From Pelagibacterales bacterium SAG-MED19 (GTDB lineage Bacteria; Pseudomonadota; Alphaproteobacteria; Pelagibacterales; Pelagibacteraceae): 45,328 bases of DNA. Location of the stretch: positions 1-45,328 of the forward strand of contig JACWDQ010000010.1 of NCBI GenBank assembly GCA_014654035.1. Direction: 5' to 3'. The notes under the pieces are model-generated. The model searched no databases, was not told the DNA's origin, and was given only the letters and a program-made list of their open reading frames with translations. Of this stretch, positions 35,308 through 42,961 are shown in pieces. Positions within the stretch are counted from its first letter, which is position 1, and every line of letters starts with the position of its first letter. The position numbers and the translations under genes are program-made.

Positions 35308-36486
35308 TTAAATTATTTTTGGTTGAGGTATATGTGTAATAAACTTACCACCTCTTTTAATAAATTTCTTTTCTTTATTAAATATTTCTTCTTTAAAATT
35401 CCAGGCCCCCAAAAATATATAATCATAATTATTAAGAATATTTCTATTGTACTTTAAAATCTTAATTTTTTTTCCAGGCATATAACGATTTATTTTTTCA
35501 GGTGTTATATCGATGAAATTTTGAATTAGATCTTTATTAATATTACAATAATTCAATATTGTAACGGCTTTTGCAGTAGCACCATAACCTGCAATTTTTT
35601 TTCCATTATTCTTTATTTTTTGAAGTATTTTCAAAAGATTTTTTCTAGATCTTTGAACATTATTCGAAAATTTTTTGTAAGTTTTAAATTTGTGTAAGCC
35701 ATATTTAATTTCATTTTGAATTTGCTTTTTAACATTATTATTTATTTTGAGATTTTTATTACTCTTTTTTTTAATATAATATCTTATTGATCCACCGTGT
35801 GTTGATAAATTCTTTATATCAAATATTTCAAAATTAAATTTATTAAGTAAATTTTTTACAGATATCGCCGAAAAAAGATAAATATGTTCGTTATAAAACT
35901 GATCGTATGAATTTTTTTTCATACATTCTAAAAGCGATGGGTCTTCAATGATCAAAATACCTTTTTTTGATAATAAATATGATATTGATCTAAAAACGTC
36001 ATTTAAATTACTTATATGTGTTAAAGTATTTGCTGAATAAATTAAATCAATGTTACCATGTTTTCTCTTTAATTTTTGAGCTAATTTATAATTCCAATAT
36101 TTATTATAAGTTATAAAACCTTTTTTTAAAGTAATTTTTGCTAGATTGTTACAAGGCTCAATTCCAATAACTTTCTTTTTATCAAAATTTTTTATTAATG
36201 CACCATCGTTACTTCCAATTTCTAAAATCTTTTTTGGATTAAATTTTTTTTTAATTTCTAATGATAATTTAAAAAATGAATTTTTCATTGTTTTAGACAT
36301 TGATGATCTATAAGGATAAGTATTATTAAACATTTTTTCAGATGGAATCCTTTTAGAAATAGAAACGATTTTATTTTTTGTATTAAAGAATAATTTTAAA
36401 TGATATTTTATTTGAACATTACTATATATTTTCAAATAATTATTTGCCAAAGGTTGTTTTCCTAAATCCAAAAAATATTTGTTCAT
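35308..36486 (-). CDS. Sugar C-methyltransferase-like protein lacking its zinc-binding N-terminus
   Basis: This 392-residue protein has the layout of NDP-sugar C-methyltransferases: LDLGKQPLANNYLK at the N-terminus, the Rossmann motif ILEIGSNDGALIKNF, the ANTLTHISNLNDVFRSI and EDPSLLECM segments with YNEHIYLFS, and a C-terminal domain with IAGYGATAKAVTILNYC. The usual N-terminal zinc-binding module (two CxxC pairs before and after LDLGxQPLAN) is missing: the first pair would precede the start, and the second region reads FFNTKNKIVSISK without cysteines. An in-frame TAG just upstream excludes a longer start. It starts on the last base of the hom stop (TAATG), so it is coupled to hom. Confidence 0.8.
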   Translation of the reverse strand: MNKYFLDLGKQPLANNYLKIYSNVQIKYHLKLFFNTKNKIVSISKRIPSEKMFNNTYPYRSSMSKTMKNSFFKLSLEIKKKFNPKKILEIGSNDGALIKNFDKKKVIGIEPCNNLAKITLKKGFITYNKYWNYKLAQKLKRKHGNIDLIYSANTLTHISNLNDVFRSISYLLSKKGILIIEDPSLLECMKKNSYDQFYNEHIYLFSAISVKNLLNKFNFEIFDIKNLSTHGGSIRYYIKKKSNKNLKINNNVKKQIQNEIKYGLHKFKTYKKFSNNVQRSRKNLLKILQKIKNNGKKIAGYGATAKAVTILNYCNINKDLIQNFIDITPEKINRYMPGKKIKILKYNRNILNNYDYIFLGAWNFKEEIFNKEKKFIKRGGKFITHIPQPKII

Positions 36487-37778
36487 TAATTATAGAGTCT
36501 AATTAATATTGGTTTTTGTAGGATATTTTTATCATTTTTAAATATCGAAAGACATTTGCTTGAATTAGATTCCGTTGTTTTATGCGTAATTATGACAATA
36601 GTTGCTTTATTATTTCTTTTATTAGGTGTTTGTATAATCCTTTTTACAGAAATTTTAAATTTAGCTAAACGGTTTGTAATTTTTGAAAGAACACCAGGTC
36701 TATCTTTGACCTCAAATCTTAAATATAAAGAATTAGTATATTCATTATTACTTAAAACATTGATCTTTTTTCTTTTGTTTGATGGTAAACCAAAAGGTTT
36801 TTTAATATTACCTCTTAAAATAGAGACTAAATCTGATAACAGAGATGAAGATGTAGGTCCTGGGCCTGCCCCCTCTCCTTGCAAAATACTTTCTCCAACT
36901 GGGTAACCTTGAGTAATCACAGCATTCATAACACCATTCACATTACCAATGTAAGTATTTTTTCCCACAAGACATGGATGAACAGTTTCAAATAATTTAC
37001 CATTTACAATTTTTGAAATACCAAGTAATTTAATTCTCATATTTAATTGATTGGCAATTTTAATATCTTTAATATCAATATTTTCTATTCCTTCCATTAT
37101 GCAATCATTTTTAGAAATGAGATTATTAAATGATAAAGCTGATAATATCCGAACTTTTGCGAAGGCATCAAAACCATTTAAATCTAATTTAGGATTACCC
37201 GGCTCAGCATAACCTAGTTGTTGAGCTTTTTTTAAAACTTTGTGGAAAGTTTCGCCAGTTTTTTCCATTTCAGTTAAAATATAATTAGTAGTTCCATTTA
37301 AAATTCCATAAACTTTATTAATCTTATTTGTTGAGAGACCATCTTTTAAAGTTCTAATGACTGGAATACCTCCTGCTACAGCAGCTTCGAATTCTAAATT
37401 TACATTATTATTTTCAGCTATTCTAGCTAAGTAATCGCCATGTTTAGCTATAAGAGTTTTATTGGGCGTTATAACGTTTATTTTATTTTTTAATGCAGTT
37501 TCAACAATTTTTTTTGATATCCCATCAGATAAACCTACGCATTCAAATAATATATCAATTTTATTTTTATCAAAAATTCTTAAAGGATTTTTGTAAAAAA
37601 TATTACGATTAATTTTAAATTTTCTTTTTTTATTTATATTTTTTGCAGATATAGCTACAATTTGTATTTTGTTACCTGTTTTTTTTTCAATTTCTTTTTT
37701 TTTAATATGGAGTTCATTGTAAAGATATATACCTATTTGACCTAAACCAACTATACCTATGTTAAAAATTTTATTCAT
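36486..37778 (-). CDS. hom: Homoserine dehydrogenase
   Basis: Hom reduces aspartate semialdehyde to homoserine, the branch to threonine and methionine. The 430-residue protein shows the NAD(P)-binding NIGIVGLGQIGIYLYNEL, VITPNKTLIAKHGD, FEAAVAGGIPVIRTL, the family motif GILNGTTNYILTEM, and GYAEPGNPKLDLNGFDAFAKV. A C-terminal ACT domain follows (about 350-430, YLRFEVKDRPGVLSKITNRLA), the usual site of threonine feedback. It follows the small lipoprotein gene directly (TAAATG). Homoserine made here could feed metY at 40 kb after acetylation. Confidence 0.95.
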   Translation of the reverse strand: MNKIFNIGIVGLGQIGIYLYNELHIKKKEIEKKTGNKIQIVAISAKNINKKRKFKINRNIFYKNPLRIFDKNKIDILFECVGLSDGISKKIVETALKNKINVITPNKTLIAKHGDYLARIAENNNVNLEFEAAVAGGIPVIRTLKDGLSTNKINKVYGILNGTTNYILTEMEKTGETFHKVLKKAQQLGYAEPGNPKLDLNGFDAFAKVRILSALSFNNLISKNDCIMEGIENIDIKDIKIANQLNMRIKLLGISKIVNGKLFETVHPCLVGKNTYIGNVNGVMNAVITQGYPVGESILQGEGAGPGPTSSSLLSDLVSILRGNIKKPFGLPSNKRKKINVLSNNEYTNSLYLRFEVKDRPGVLSKITNRLAKFKISVKRIIQTPNKRNNKATIVIITHKTTESNSSKCLSIFKNDKNILQKPILIRLYN

Positions 37779-37940
37779 TTAATTATCTATATTTGGAAAT
37801 GGATTTTCTTTGGCATATTGCTGAAGTTTTTTTTTAAATTCATTTAAAGACATGTCTTCAGAAAAATCAAAGTTAGTTCTAGTAATTTTAGATGAACATG
37901 ATGTTAAAAATAGAACTAATATTATCAAAACTTTTTTCAT
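37779..37940 (-). CDS. 53-residue lipoprotein between argC and hom
   Basis: ATG at 37940 opens a 53-codon frame. The start MKKVLIILVLFLTSCSSK is a clear lipoprotein signal with lipobox LTSC (Cys15), then a short polar, probably helical tail (FDFSEDMSLNEFKKKLQQYA, then KENPFPNIDN). It overlaps the argC stop by 4 bases (ATGA) and its TAA is immediately followed by the hom ATG, so it is translated in the argC-hom run. The junctions at both ends and the textbook lipobox make it very likely real. The family and function are unknown to me. Confidence 0.75.
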   Translation of the reverse strand: MKKVLIILVLFLTSCSSKITRTNFDFSEDMSLNEFKKKLQQYAKENPFPNIDN

Positions 37941-38959
37941 TTTAGACCTTGATTATAATTAAAATTAAACTTTAAATTCATATTTTGTATTGCTTGACCA
38001 GCACCACCTTTAATTAAATTATCAATAGCAGATAATATTATTACTTTATTAGAGTATTTTGTTTCACATACTGAAATAAAGCAATTATTTGTATTAATAA
38101 CATTATTTGTACTAATAAATGTATTTTTTTTTAAAATCTTAACAAAATTATTATCTTTATGAAATTTTTTGAGAATTTTTTCAATCTTAGTAATTGAAAA
38201 ACCATTTTTCAATTCTAGATAAATTGTACTTAGAATTCCTCTAAACATAGGAGTTAAATGTGGTGTAAATGTAAAATGTAAATCTGAATTAGTATGTTTT
38301 CTTAATTCCTGATCAATTTCAGAATTGTGTCTATGAAAACCAACACCATACGCGCTTAATGATTCGTATAAATTTTTATCCTTATATTTTTTATGTATTT
38401 CTCTACCAGCACCTGAATAACCTGATTTTGAATCAATAATTATATTTTTTAAATTAAAAGATTTTTTTTTAACTAATGGTATTAATGGTAAAAGAATCGA
38501 TGTAGGATAACAACCAGGACATCCGATAATTTTAAACTTTTTAATTTTGTTTTTAGTTATTTCTGGTAAAGCATAAATACTTTTCTTAATATTATTAATT
38601 GCCTTATGCTTTTGTTTATACCATTTTTGATAATTAGATTTTTTCTCTAATCTAAAATCTGCAGATAAATCTATTAATGTATTTTTTTTAAGTAAATATT
38701 TCGAAATATTTTGAGCCTCACCATTGGGTAGCGCTGTAAATATTATATCAACATCATTTAAAAGTTTTTTATCAAATTTTTTTATTTTAGGTAATTTTTT
38801 AAATTTTAGACTTTTATCATATGAGGAAATATTTTTTCCAACAGATTTACTTCCACATAAATATTTAATATTTATATTCTTGTGTTTAATTAATAATTTA
38901 ATTAATTGAACACCAATGTATCCAGTGGAACCAGCAATTAACGCATCAAGCTTAGGCAT
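37937..38959 (-). CDS. argC: N-acetyl-gamma-glutamyl-phosphate reductase
   Basis: ArgC makes N-acetylglutamate semialdehyde in arginine synthesis. The 340-residue protein has the nucleotide-binding start LIAGSTGYIGVQLIKLL, FTALPNGEA, LSADFRL, the active-site Cys150 in IIGCPGCYPTSILLP, and the conserved His region YGVGFHRHNSEIDQEL. It follows rpsI by 33 bases on the same strand; rplM-rpsI-argC is a standard alphaproteobacterial order. Confidence 0.95.
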   Translation of the reverse strand: MPKLDALIAGSTGYIGVQLIKLLIKHKNINIKYLCGSKSVGKNISSYDKSLKFKKLPKIKKFDKKLLNDVDIIFTALPNGEAQNISKYLLKKNTLIDLSADFRLEKKSNYQKWYKQKHKAINNIKKSIYALPEITKNKIKKFKIIGCPGCYPTSILLPLIPLVKKKSFNLKNIIIDSKSGYSGAGREIHKKYKDKNLYESLSAYGVGFHRHNSEIDQELRKHTNSDLHFTFTPHLTPMFRGILSTIYLELKNGFSITKIEKILKKFHKDNNFVKILKKNTFISTNNVINTNNCFISVCETKYSNKVIILSAIDNLIKGGAGQAIQNMNLKFNFNYNQGLK

Positions 38960-38992
38960 TTTATATTATAACAGTAAATAGTTAAAAAAAAA

Positions 38993-39430
38993 TTATCTTT
39001 TAGAGAATTGGAAGCTTCTTCTAGCTTTTTTTCTTCCTGGTTTTTTTCTCTCAACCGCCCTCGAGTCCCTGGTGGTTAATTTTTCAGTTTTTAGAGTAGA
39101 CTTTAAATTTTCGTCAAACATTACTAATGCTTTGGATATGCCATGGACCATTGCACCAGCTTGACCAGTAGGTCCCCCACCTTTTACACTACATCTAACA
39201 TCGTATTCTGTAGCTTGATTAATTATTTCAAATGGTCTTGTAATTTGCATAATATGATTTGCACTTGAAAAATAATCACTAAAAAGTTTTCCATTTACAT
39301 AAATTTTACCAGATCCCTTTTTAAGCCAGACTTTAGCTATTGAAGTTTTTCTTCTACCTGTGGCGTATTTACTGTCTTTAAAGTCTAACTTCAATTTAGA
39401 TGATTTAGTGTTACTTTGTATATTTTCCAT
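38993..39430 (-). CDS. rpsI: 30S ribosomal protein S9
   Basis: The 145-residue protein has the S9 core: YATGRRKTSIAKVWLKKGSG, VNGKLFSDYF, VKGGGPTGQAGAMVHGISKAL, and the C-terminal KKARRSFQFSKR tail that reaches the ribosomal P-site tRNA. A short lysine/serine-rich N-terminal extension precedes it. It is 1 base after rplM and 33 bases before argC. Confidence 0.97.
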   Translation of the reverse strand: MENIQSNTKSSKLKLDFKDSKYATGRRKTSIAKVWLKKGSGKIYVNGKLFSDYFSSANHIMQITRPFEIINQATEYDVRCSVKGGGPTGQAGAMVHGISKALVMFDENLKSTLKTEKLTTRDSRAVERKKPGRKKARRSFQFSKR

Positions 39431-39431
39431 T

Positions 39432-39890
39432 TTAATTTCTAATAATATTTTTATTATTTAATTTAGCTAATTCAATAACTGTTGGATTTTGAGCTGAATG
39501 TGGATGATCGTTTCCTGAATATATTTTCAATTTTGTAAGTTGTTTTTTGCCTAAAACTCCTCCAGGTAACATTCTTTTAACAGCAAGTTTTAAAGCATGT
39601 CCAGGTTTTTTCTCATATAACTTTTCAGGCGTAGTCTCTTTAATTCCCCCGGGATGCCCTGTGTGTCTGTAATATTTTTTGTTTTGAAACTTTTTTCCAG
39701 TAAACTTTATTTGTTCAATATTTTTTACAATAACAAAATCACCATTATCCATGTGTGGTGTAAAAGTTGTCTTATTTTTTCCTCTTATAATTTTTGATAT
39801 AATTGTTGCTAGTCTTCCCACAACAGCATTTTTAGCATCAATTTCATACCAAGATGATGATAACTGGTCTTTTTTAACAAATTTTGTCAT
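39432..39890 (-). CDS. rplM: 50S ribosomal protein L13
   Basis: The 152-residue L13 shows SSWYEIDAKNAVVGRLATII, RGKNKTTFTPHMDNGDFVIV, YRHTGHPGGIKE, and the late AVKRMLPGGVLGKKQLTKLKIYSG. It starts at ATG 39890 with no clear Shine-Dalgarno sequence. A possible promoter ends about 10 bases upstream, so the 5' leader may be very short. It forms the rplM-rpsI pair and is divergent from metY across 206 bases that hold the riboswitches. Confidence 0.97.
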   Translation of the reverse strand: MTKFVKKDQLSSSWYEIDAKNAVVGRLATIISKIIRGKNKTTFTPHMDNGDFVIVKNIEQIKFTGKKFQNKKYYRHTGHPGGIKETTPEKLYEKKPGHALKLAVKRMLPGGVLGKKQLTKLKIYSGNDHPHSAQNPTVIELAKLNNKNIIRN

Positions 39891-39900
39891 TGTGCCAGGA

Positions 39901-39928
39901 TTAATACTATTAATAGCTATAAAGTCAA
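39901..39928 (-). promoter_or_regulatory. Possible rplM promoter
   Basis: On the minus strand TTGACT (39928-39923), a 16-base spacer and TATTAA (39906-39901) stand 10 bases before the rplM ATG. The -35 is good and the -10 is moderate. If used, transcription would start only a few bases before the start codon. Confidence 0.35.
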
Positions 39929-39941
39929 ATTGATATTTTTA

Positions 39942-39969
39942 TTGTTTTATATTGTTTTTTTGATATAAA
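39942..39969 (+). promoter_or_regulatory. Possible metY promoter
   Basis: TTGTTT (39942-39947), a 16-base spacer and TATAAA (39964-39969) would start transcription near 39976, directly at the 5' edge of the SAM-II aptamer. The -35 is imperfect; the placement is what makes it plausible. Confidence 0.4.
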
Positions 39970-39973
39970 TGAA

Positions 39974-40018
39974 TTTGCCGATTTAATCCTATTGCGGGCT
40001 ATAACAGCTAAAATGGAA
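39974..40018 (+). promoter_or_regulatory. SAM-II riboswitch aptamer
   Basis: The sequence carries the SAM-II conserved pattern: GCCGATTTAATCCTATTGC, then GGGC and the 3' AGCTAAAATGGA. P1 can form GCC (39977-39979) with GGC (39997-39999), and the pseudoknot TCC (39987-39989) with GGA (40015-40017). SAM-II is an S-adenosylmethionine sensor known from alphaproteobacteria. It is followed after about 18 bases by a SAM-V aptamer in the same leader. Confidence 0.82.
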
Positions 40019-40035
40019 AATTTCATACATAATCG

Positions 40036-40092
40036 GTAGGCATTTGAACTATATTGTGCGCCTTGCATTAAGTTAAAGCACTAAAAAAGGAG
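40036..40092 (+). promoter_or_regulatory. SAM-V riboswitch covering the metY ribosome binding site
   Basis: This is an H-type pseudoknot. P1 is AGGC (40038-40041) with GCCT (40060-40063); P2 is GTGC (40056-40059) with GCAC (40078-40081). The loop CATTTGAACTATATT and the 3' TAAAAAAGGAG match what I recall of the SAM-V class of marine bacteria. The Shine-Dalgarno GGAG (40089-40092) directly follows P2, 4 bases before the ATG, so SAM binding should block translation initiation. Confidence 0.85.
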
Positions 40093-40096
40093 TAAT

Positions 40097-41425
40097 ATGA
40101 CAAAAAAAAGAAACCACCCAGAAACCATTGCAATACATGGTGGTGATTATAGGAGTGATCCTGCAACAAACGCTGTTGCTGTACCAATTTATAGAACTAC
40201 ATCATATCAGTTTCAAAGTGTAGATCATGCAGCTAATCTATTTGCGTTAAAAGAGTTTGGTAACATCTATACAAGAATAATGAACCCTACAAATGATGTA
40301 TTGGAAAAAAGAATTGCAGCACTAGAGGGTGGATTAGCTTGTTTAACAGTAGCATCTGGACAAACTGCATCATTATTTTCAGTATTAAATGTAGCTCAAG
40401 CTGGTGATAATATTGTAAGTTCGACGGATCTCTATGGAGGAACTGTATCTTTATTCACACATACCTTAAGTAAACTTGGTATTGAAATAAGATATGCTGA
40501 CCCAATAGATCCTAAAAACTTTGAAAAAAAAATCGATGATAAGACTAGAGCTTTTTATGGAGAAACTTTACCAAATCCATATTTACGCGTATTTCCAATT
40601 AAAGAGGTTTCAGACATTGGTCGAAAATACAACATACCTCTTATAATGGATAATACAGCTGCTCCAGTTATATGTAAACCAATTGAACATGGTGCTGCTA
40701 TAGTAATTCATTCATTAACCAAATATATTGGCGGACATGGAACTGCTATTGCAGGCAGTATTGTTGATAGTGGTAATTTTGATTGGACTGCAGACCCTAA
40801 AAGACAACCATTGTTTAATGAACCAGATGCCAGTTATAATGGAGCTGTTTGGGGCAAGGTTGTGCCTGAACTTACTGGAGCAAACGTTCCATTCGCTGTC
40901 AGAGCTAGAGTTTGTTTATTGAGAGACTTAGGTTCAGCATGTTCACCTGATAATGCTTTTGCTATCATCCAAGGACTTGAAACAGTAGCATTAAGAATGA
41001 AACAACATTGCGCTAATGCAGAATATGTTGTTGATTTCCTGAAAAAGCACAAAGAAGTAATTAAAGTTATTTATTCTACCGAACACGATAAACTAATTAC
41101 TGATAGAGCAAAAAAATATCTAAATGGTGGAAATGGACCCATGGTTGGTATTGAGTTAAAAGGTGGTATTGAAGCTGGTAAAAAATTTATTGAAGCCTTA
41201 AAAATGTTTTATCATGTTGCAAATATCGGTGACGCTAGAAGTTTGGCTATACACCCTGCTAGTACAACTCACAGTCAGCTAAATGAAAAAGAATTAGCTG
41301 CGTCTGGAGTTACTCAAAGTTATGTCAGATTATGTATCGGATTGGAACATATCGATGATATAATCGAAGATCTTGACCAAGCTTTAAATCGATCTTCAAA
41401 AGGATCATTAAAAGCAGTTAGTTAA
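40097..41425 (+). CDS. metY: O-acetylhomoserine aminocarboxypropyltransferase (sulfhydrylase)
   Basis: MetY joins O-acetylhomoserine and sulfide (or methanethiol) to give homocysteine (or methionine). The 442-residue Cys/Met-metabolism PLP enzyme has ETIAIHGGDYRSDPATNAVA, IYTRIMNPTNDVLEKRIAALE, the SGQTASLF phosphate-binding segment, IMDNTAAP, and the PLP lysine K209 in HSLTKYIGGHGTAIAG. The C-terminal SIHPASTTH-type motif reads AIHPASTTHSQL. A tandem SAM-II/SAM-V leader controls it, which fits end-product control. It overlaps the convergent ctaA 3' end by 8 bases. Confidence 0.95.
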   Translation: MTKKRNHPETIAIHGGDYRSDPATNAVAVPIYRTTSYQFQSVDHAANLFALKEFGNIYTRIMNPTNDVLEKRIAALEGGLACLTVASGQTASLFSVLNVAQAGDNIVSSTDLYGGTVSLFTHTLSKLGIEIRYADPIDPKNFEKKIDDKTRAFYGETLPNPYLRVFPIKEVSDIGRKYNIPLIMDNTAAPVICKPIEHGAAIVIHSLTKYIGGHGTAIAGSIVDSGNFDWTADPKRQPLFNEPDASYNGAVWGKVVPELTGANVPFAVRARVCLLRDLGSACSPDNAFAIIQGLETVALRMKQHCANAEYVVDFLKKHKEVIKVIYSTEHDKLITDRAKKYLNGGNGPMVGIELKGGIEAGKKFIEALKMFYHVANIGDARSLAIHPASTTHSQLNEKELAASGVTQSYVRLCIGLEHIDDIIEDLDQALNRSSKGSLKAVS

Positions 41426-42434
41426 ATTTCGTATTTAGATAAAAAAAATAAATACATGAACTAACTAAAAAAATTGAACTTATTTGGTGCATAGATGCTA
41501 TGAATATTTGTGCGCCATATAAAATTGTTAAGATACCTAAAAAAATTTGTAAAATTATAAAACAACCTAATAAATTTACAGAAAAATATAATTCATGCAT
41601 TTTATTTTTATATATTTTGAATAATATTAATAAGTAAAAAAGACCAATTATATACGCTAAATTTCTATGTAAAAATTGAACTAAAGATGGATCATTAAAA
41701 GCTGATAATTTGAAAATATCTATAAAATTATTATCATTGGGAAAATAAGTAGTACCCATAAATGGCCAGGAATTATAAATTTTACCAGCATCCATCCCAG
41801 ATACAAATGCACCAATTGCAATTTGAATAAAAACTAAGATTAAAAAAGTAAATGGAATAAAAGGATTTATCTTGTTAGCAATTTGATTTTTTTTTTTAAT
41901 TATTAAATAGTTCCAAAATATCAAAGATAAAATTAAAAAAGCTATCAGTAAATGAATAGAAAGTCTAAAATGGCTTACATCTACTCTATCAACCAAACCA
42001 CTTCTAACCATGTACCAACCTATAAACCCTTGGGTGCAAATTAGAAAAAAAATGAAATAATAATTTAATAAATATGAAAAATTTATTTTAAAAGAAAAAT
42101 ATATTAATGGAATTAAAAATCCTATACCAATTAATCTTCCTAAAAATCGATGAGCCCATTCCCACCAAAAAATCACCTTAAATTCATTTATCGACATATT
42201 AAAATTTTGCAATTTGAATTCGGGTATCTCTTTATAAAGATTAAAATAAATTACCCAGTCATTTTCATTCATAGGTGGAAGGAATCCTGAGAATAATTGC
42301 CATTCTGTAATTGAAAGACCAGAATCAGTTAATCTAGTTAATCCACCAACAATTATCATGATTGATATAAAGCAAAACATAGAAATTAACCAAAAAGATA
42401 ATTGATCTTTAATTTTTGAATTTAATATATACAT
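41418..42434 (-). CDS. ctaA: Heme A synthase (COX15/CtaA)
   Basis: CtaA oxidises heme O to heme A for cytochrome aa3 oxidase. The 338-residue protein has eight membrane helices. Its heme-ligand histidines lie in WEWAHRFLGRLIG, SHFRLSIHLLIA, LVQFLHRNLAYIIG and IASMHQISSIFL, and the N-terminal GGLTRLTDSGLSITEW is the family signature. This is the type 2 (alphaproteobacterial/mitochondrial) form. It is convergent with metY and separated from the chorismate mutase gene by 43 bases. Confidence 0.95.
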   Translation of the reverse strand: MYILNSKIKDQLSFWLISMFCFISIMIIVGGLTRLTDSGLSITEWQLFSGFLPPMNENDWVIYFNLYKEIPEFKLQNFNMSINEFKVIFWWEWAHRFLGRLIGIGFLIPLIYFSFKINFSYLLNYYFIFFLICTQGFIGWYMVRSGLVDRVDVSHFRLSIHLLIAFLILSLIFWNYLIIKKKNQIANKINPFIPFTFLILVFIQIAIGAFVSGMDAGKIYNSWPFMGTTYFPNDNNFIDIFKLSAFNDPSLVQFLHRNLAYIIGLFYLLILFKIYKNKMHELYFSVNLLGCFIILQIFLGILTILYGAQIFIASMHQISSIFLVSSCIYFFYLNTKFN

Positions 42435-42477
42435 ATTGTGATAAATATAATAATTTTTTGAATATCCAAATATATAA

Positions 42478-42768
42478 ATGTCGCCATTAAAAAAAAATAA
42501 ACTTAATAAAATAAGATTTAAGCTAGATAAATTGGATAATTCATTATTAAAGATTATAAAAAAAAGAACTTTATTAGTTAAAAAAGTGCTCGCTTTAAAA
42601 GAAAAAAAAAATCAAATAATAGATCAGAAAAGAATTAAGTTTATATTAAAGAATATTAGAAAAAAATCTTTAAAAAATAAAATTGATCCAAAAATTACAC
42701 AAAAAATTTGGAAGAATATGATCTTCGCTTATATAGATTTCGAACGGAGAAATTTCAAAAAAAAATAA
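42478..42768 (+). CDS. Chorismate mutase-domain protein (AroQ type)
   Basis: The 96-residue all-helical protein matches AroQ-class chorismate mutase, which converts chorismate to prephenate. Visible are IRFKLDKLDNSLLKIIKKRTLLVKKVL in parts (the LDxLDxxLLxLIxxR helix with the catalytic arginine), LKEKKNQIIDQKRIKFIL with the DxxRE-like segment, and a late ARG/GLU-poor helix KIWKNMIFAYIDFE. It stands alone on the plus strand between two minus-strand blocks and abuts the rpmG stop. Confidence 0.82.
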   Translation: MSPLKKNKLNKIRFKLDKLDNSLLKIIKKRTLLVKKVLALKEKKNQIIDQKRIKFILKNIRKKSLKNKIDPKITQKIWKNMIFAYIDFERRNFKKK

Positions 42769-42960
42769 TTATTTACTATGTGGTGGAAGTTTTTTTTCTA
42801 CAAAAACCTCATGTTTTCGAGTTGATGGATTATATTTTTTTGCTTTAAGTTTTATTTTAGCTTTTTCTCCACCAGCAGGTTTTTTTACATAGTAAAAAAA
42901 AGGACTATCAGGTTTAGCCTCTGGAACAAGTCTTACTTTAACATGTGTTTTTTTTGCCAT
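42769..42960 (-). CDS. rpmG: 50S ribosomal protein L33
   Basis: The 63-residue protein starts [20 protein letters not shown] and has FFYYVKKPAGGEKAKIKLKA in sections, then KKYNPSTRKHEVFVEKKLP, the L33 core. It has no CxxC zinc ribbon (C-minus type) and is slightly longer than usual (50-55). Bases 42833-42952 of this gene recur exactly, inverted, at the window end. It follows the MerR gene by 1 base. Confidence 0.93.
   Translation of the reverse strand: MAKKTHVKVRLVPEAKPDSPFFYYVKKPAGGEKAKIKLKAKKYNPSTRKHEVFVEKKLPPHSK
42833..42952. repeat. Inverted repeat arm A (inside rpmG)
   Basis: This 120-base segment of the rpmG coding region is the exact reverse complement of 45209-45328, including its homopolymer runs. 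It is the genuine copy because it lies in an intact gene. Confidence 0.95.
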
Positions 42961-42961
42961 A

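Noticed and set aside
36556-36906. 116-codon hydrophobic plus-strand frame
   Set aside because: It is opposite the conserved ACT and catalytic parts of hom; the hydrophobicity is a side effect of the antisense reading.
38522-38533. TCCGATAATT in argC as a second recombinase site
   Set aside because: Only one arm-like stretch is present within a conserved coding region, with no inverted partner.
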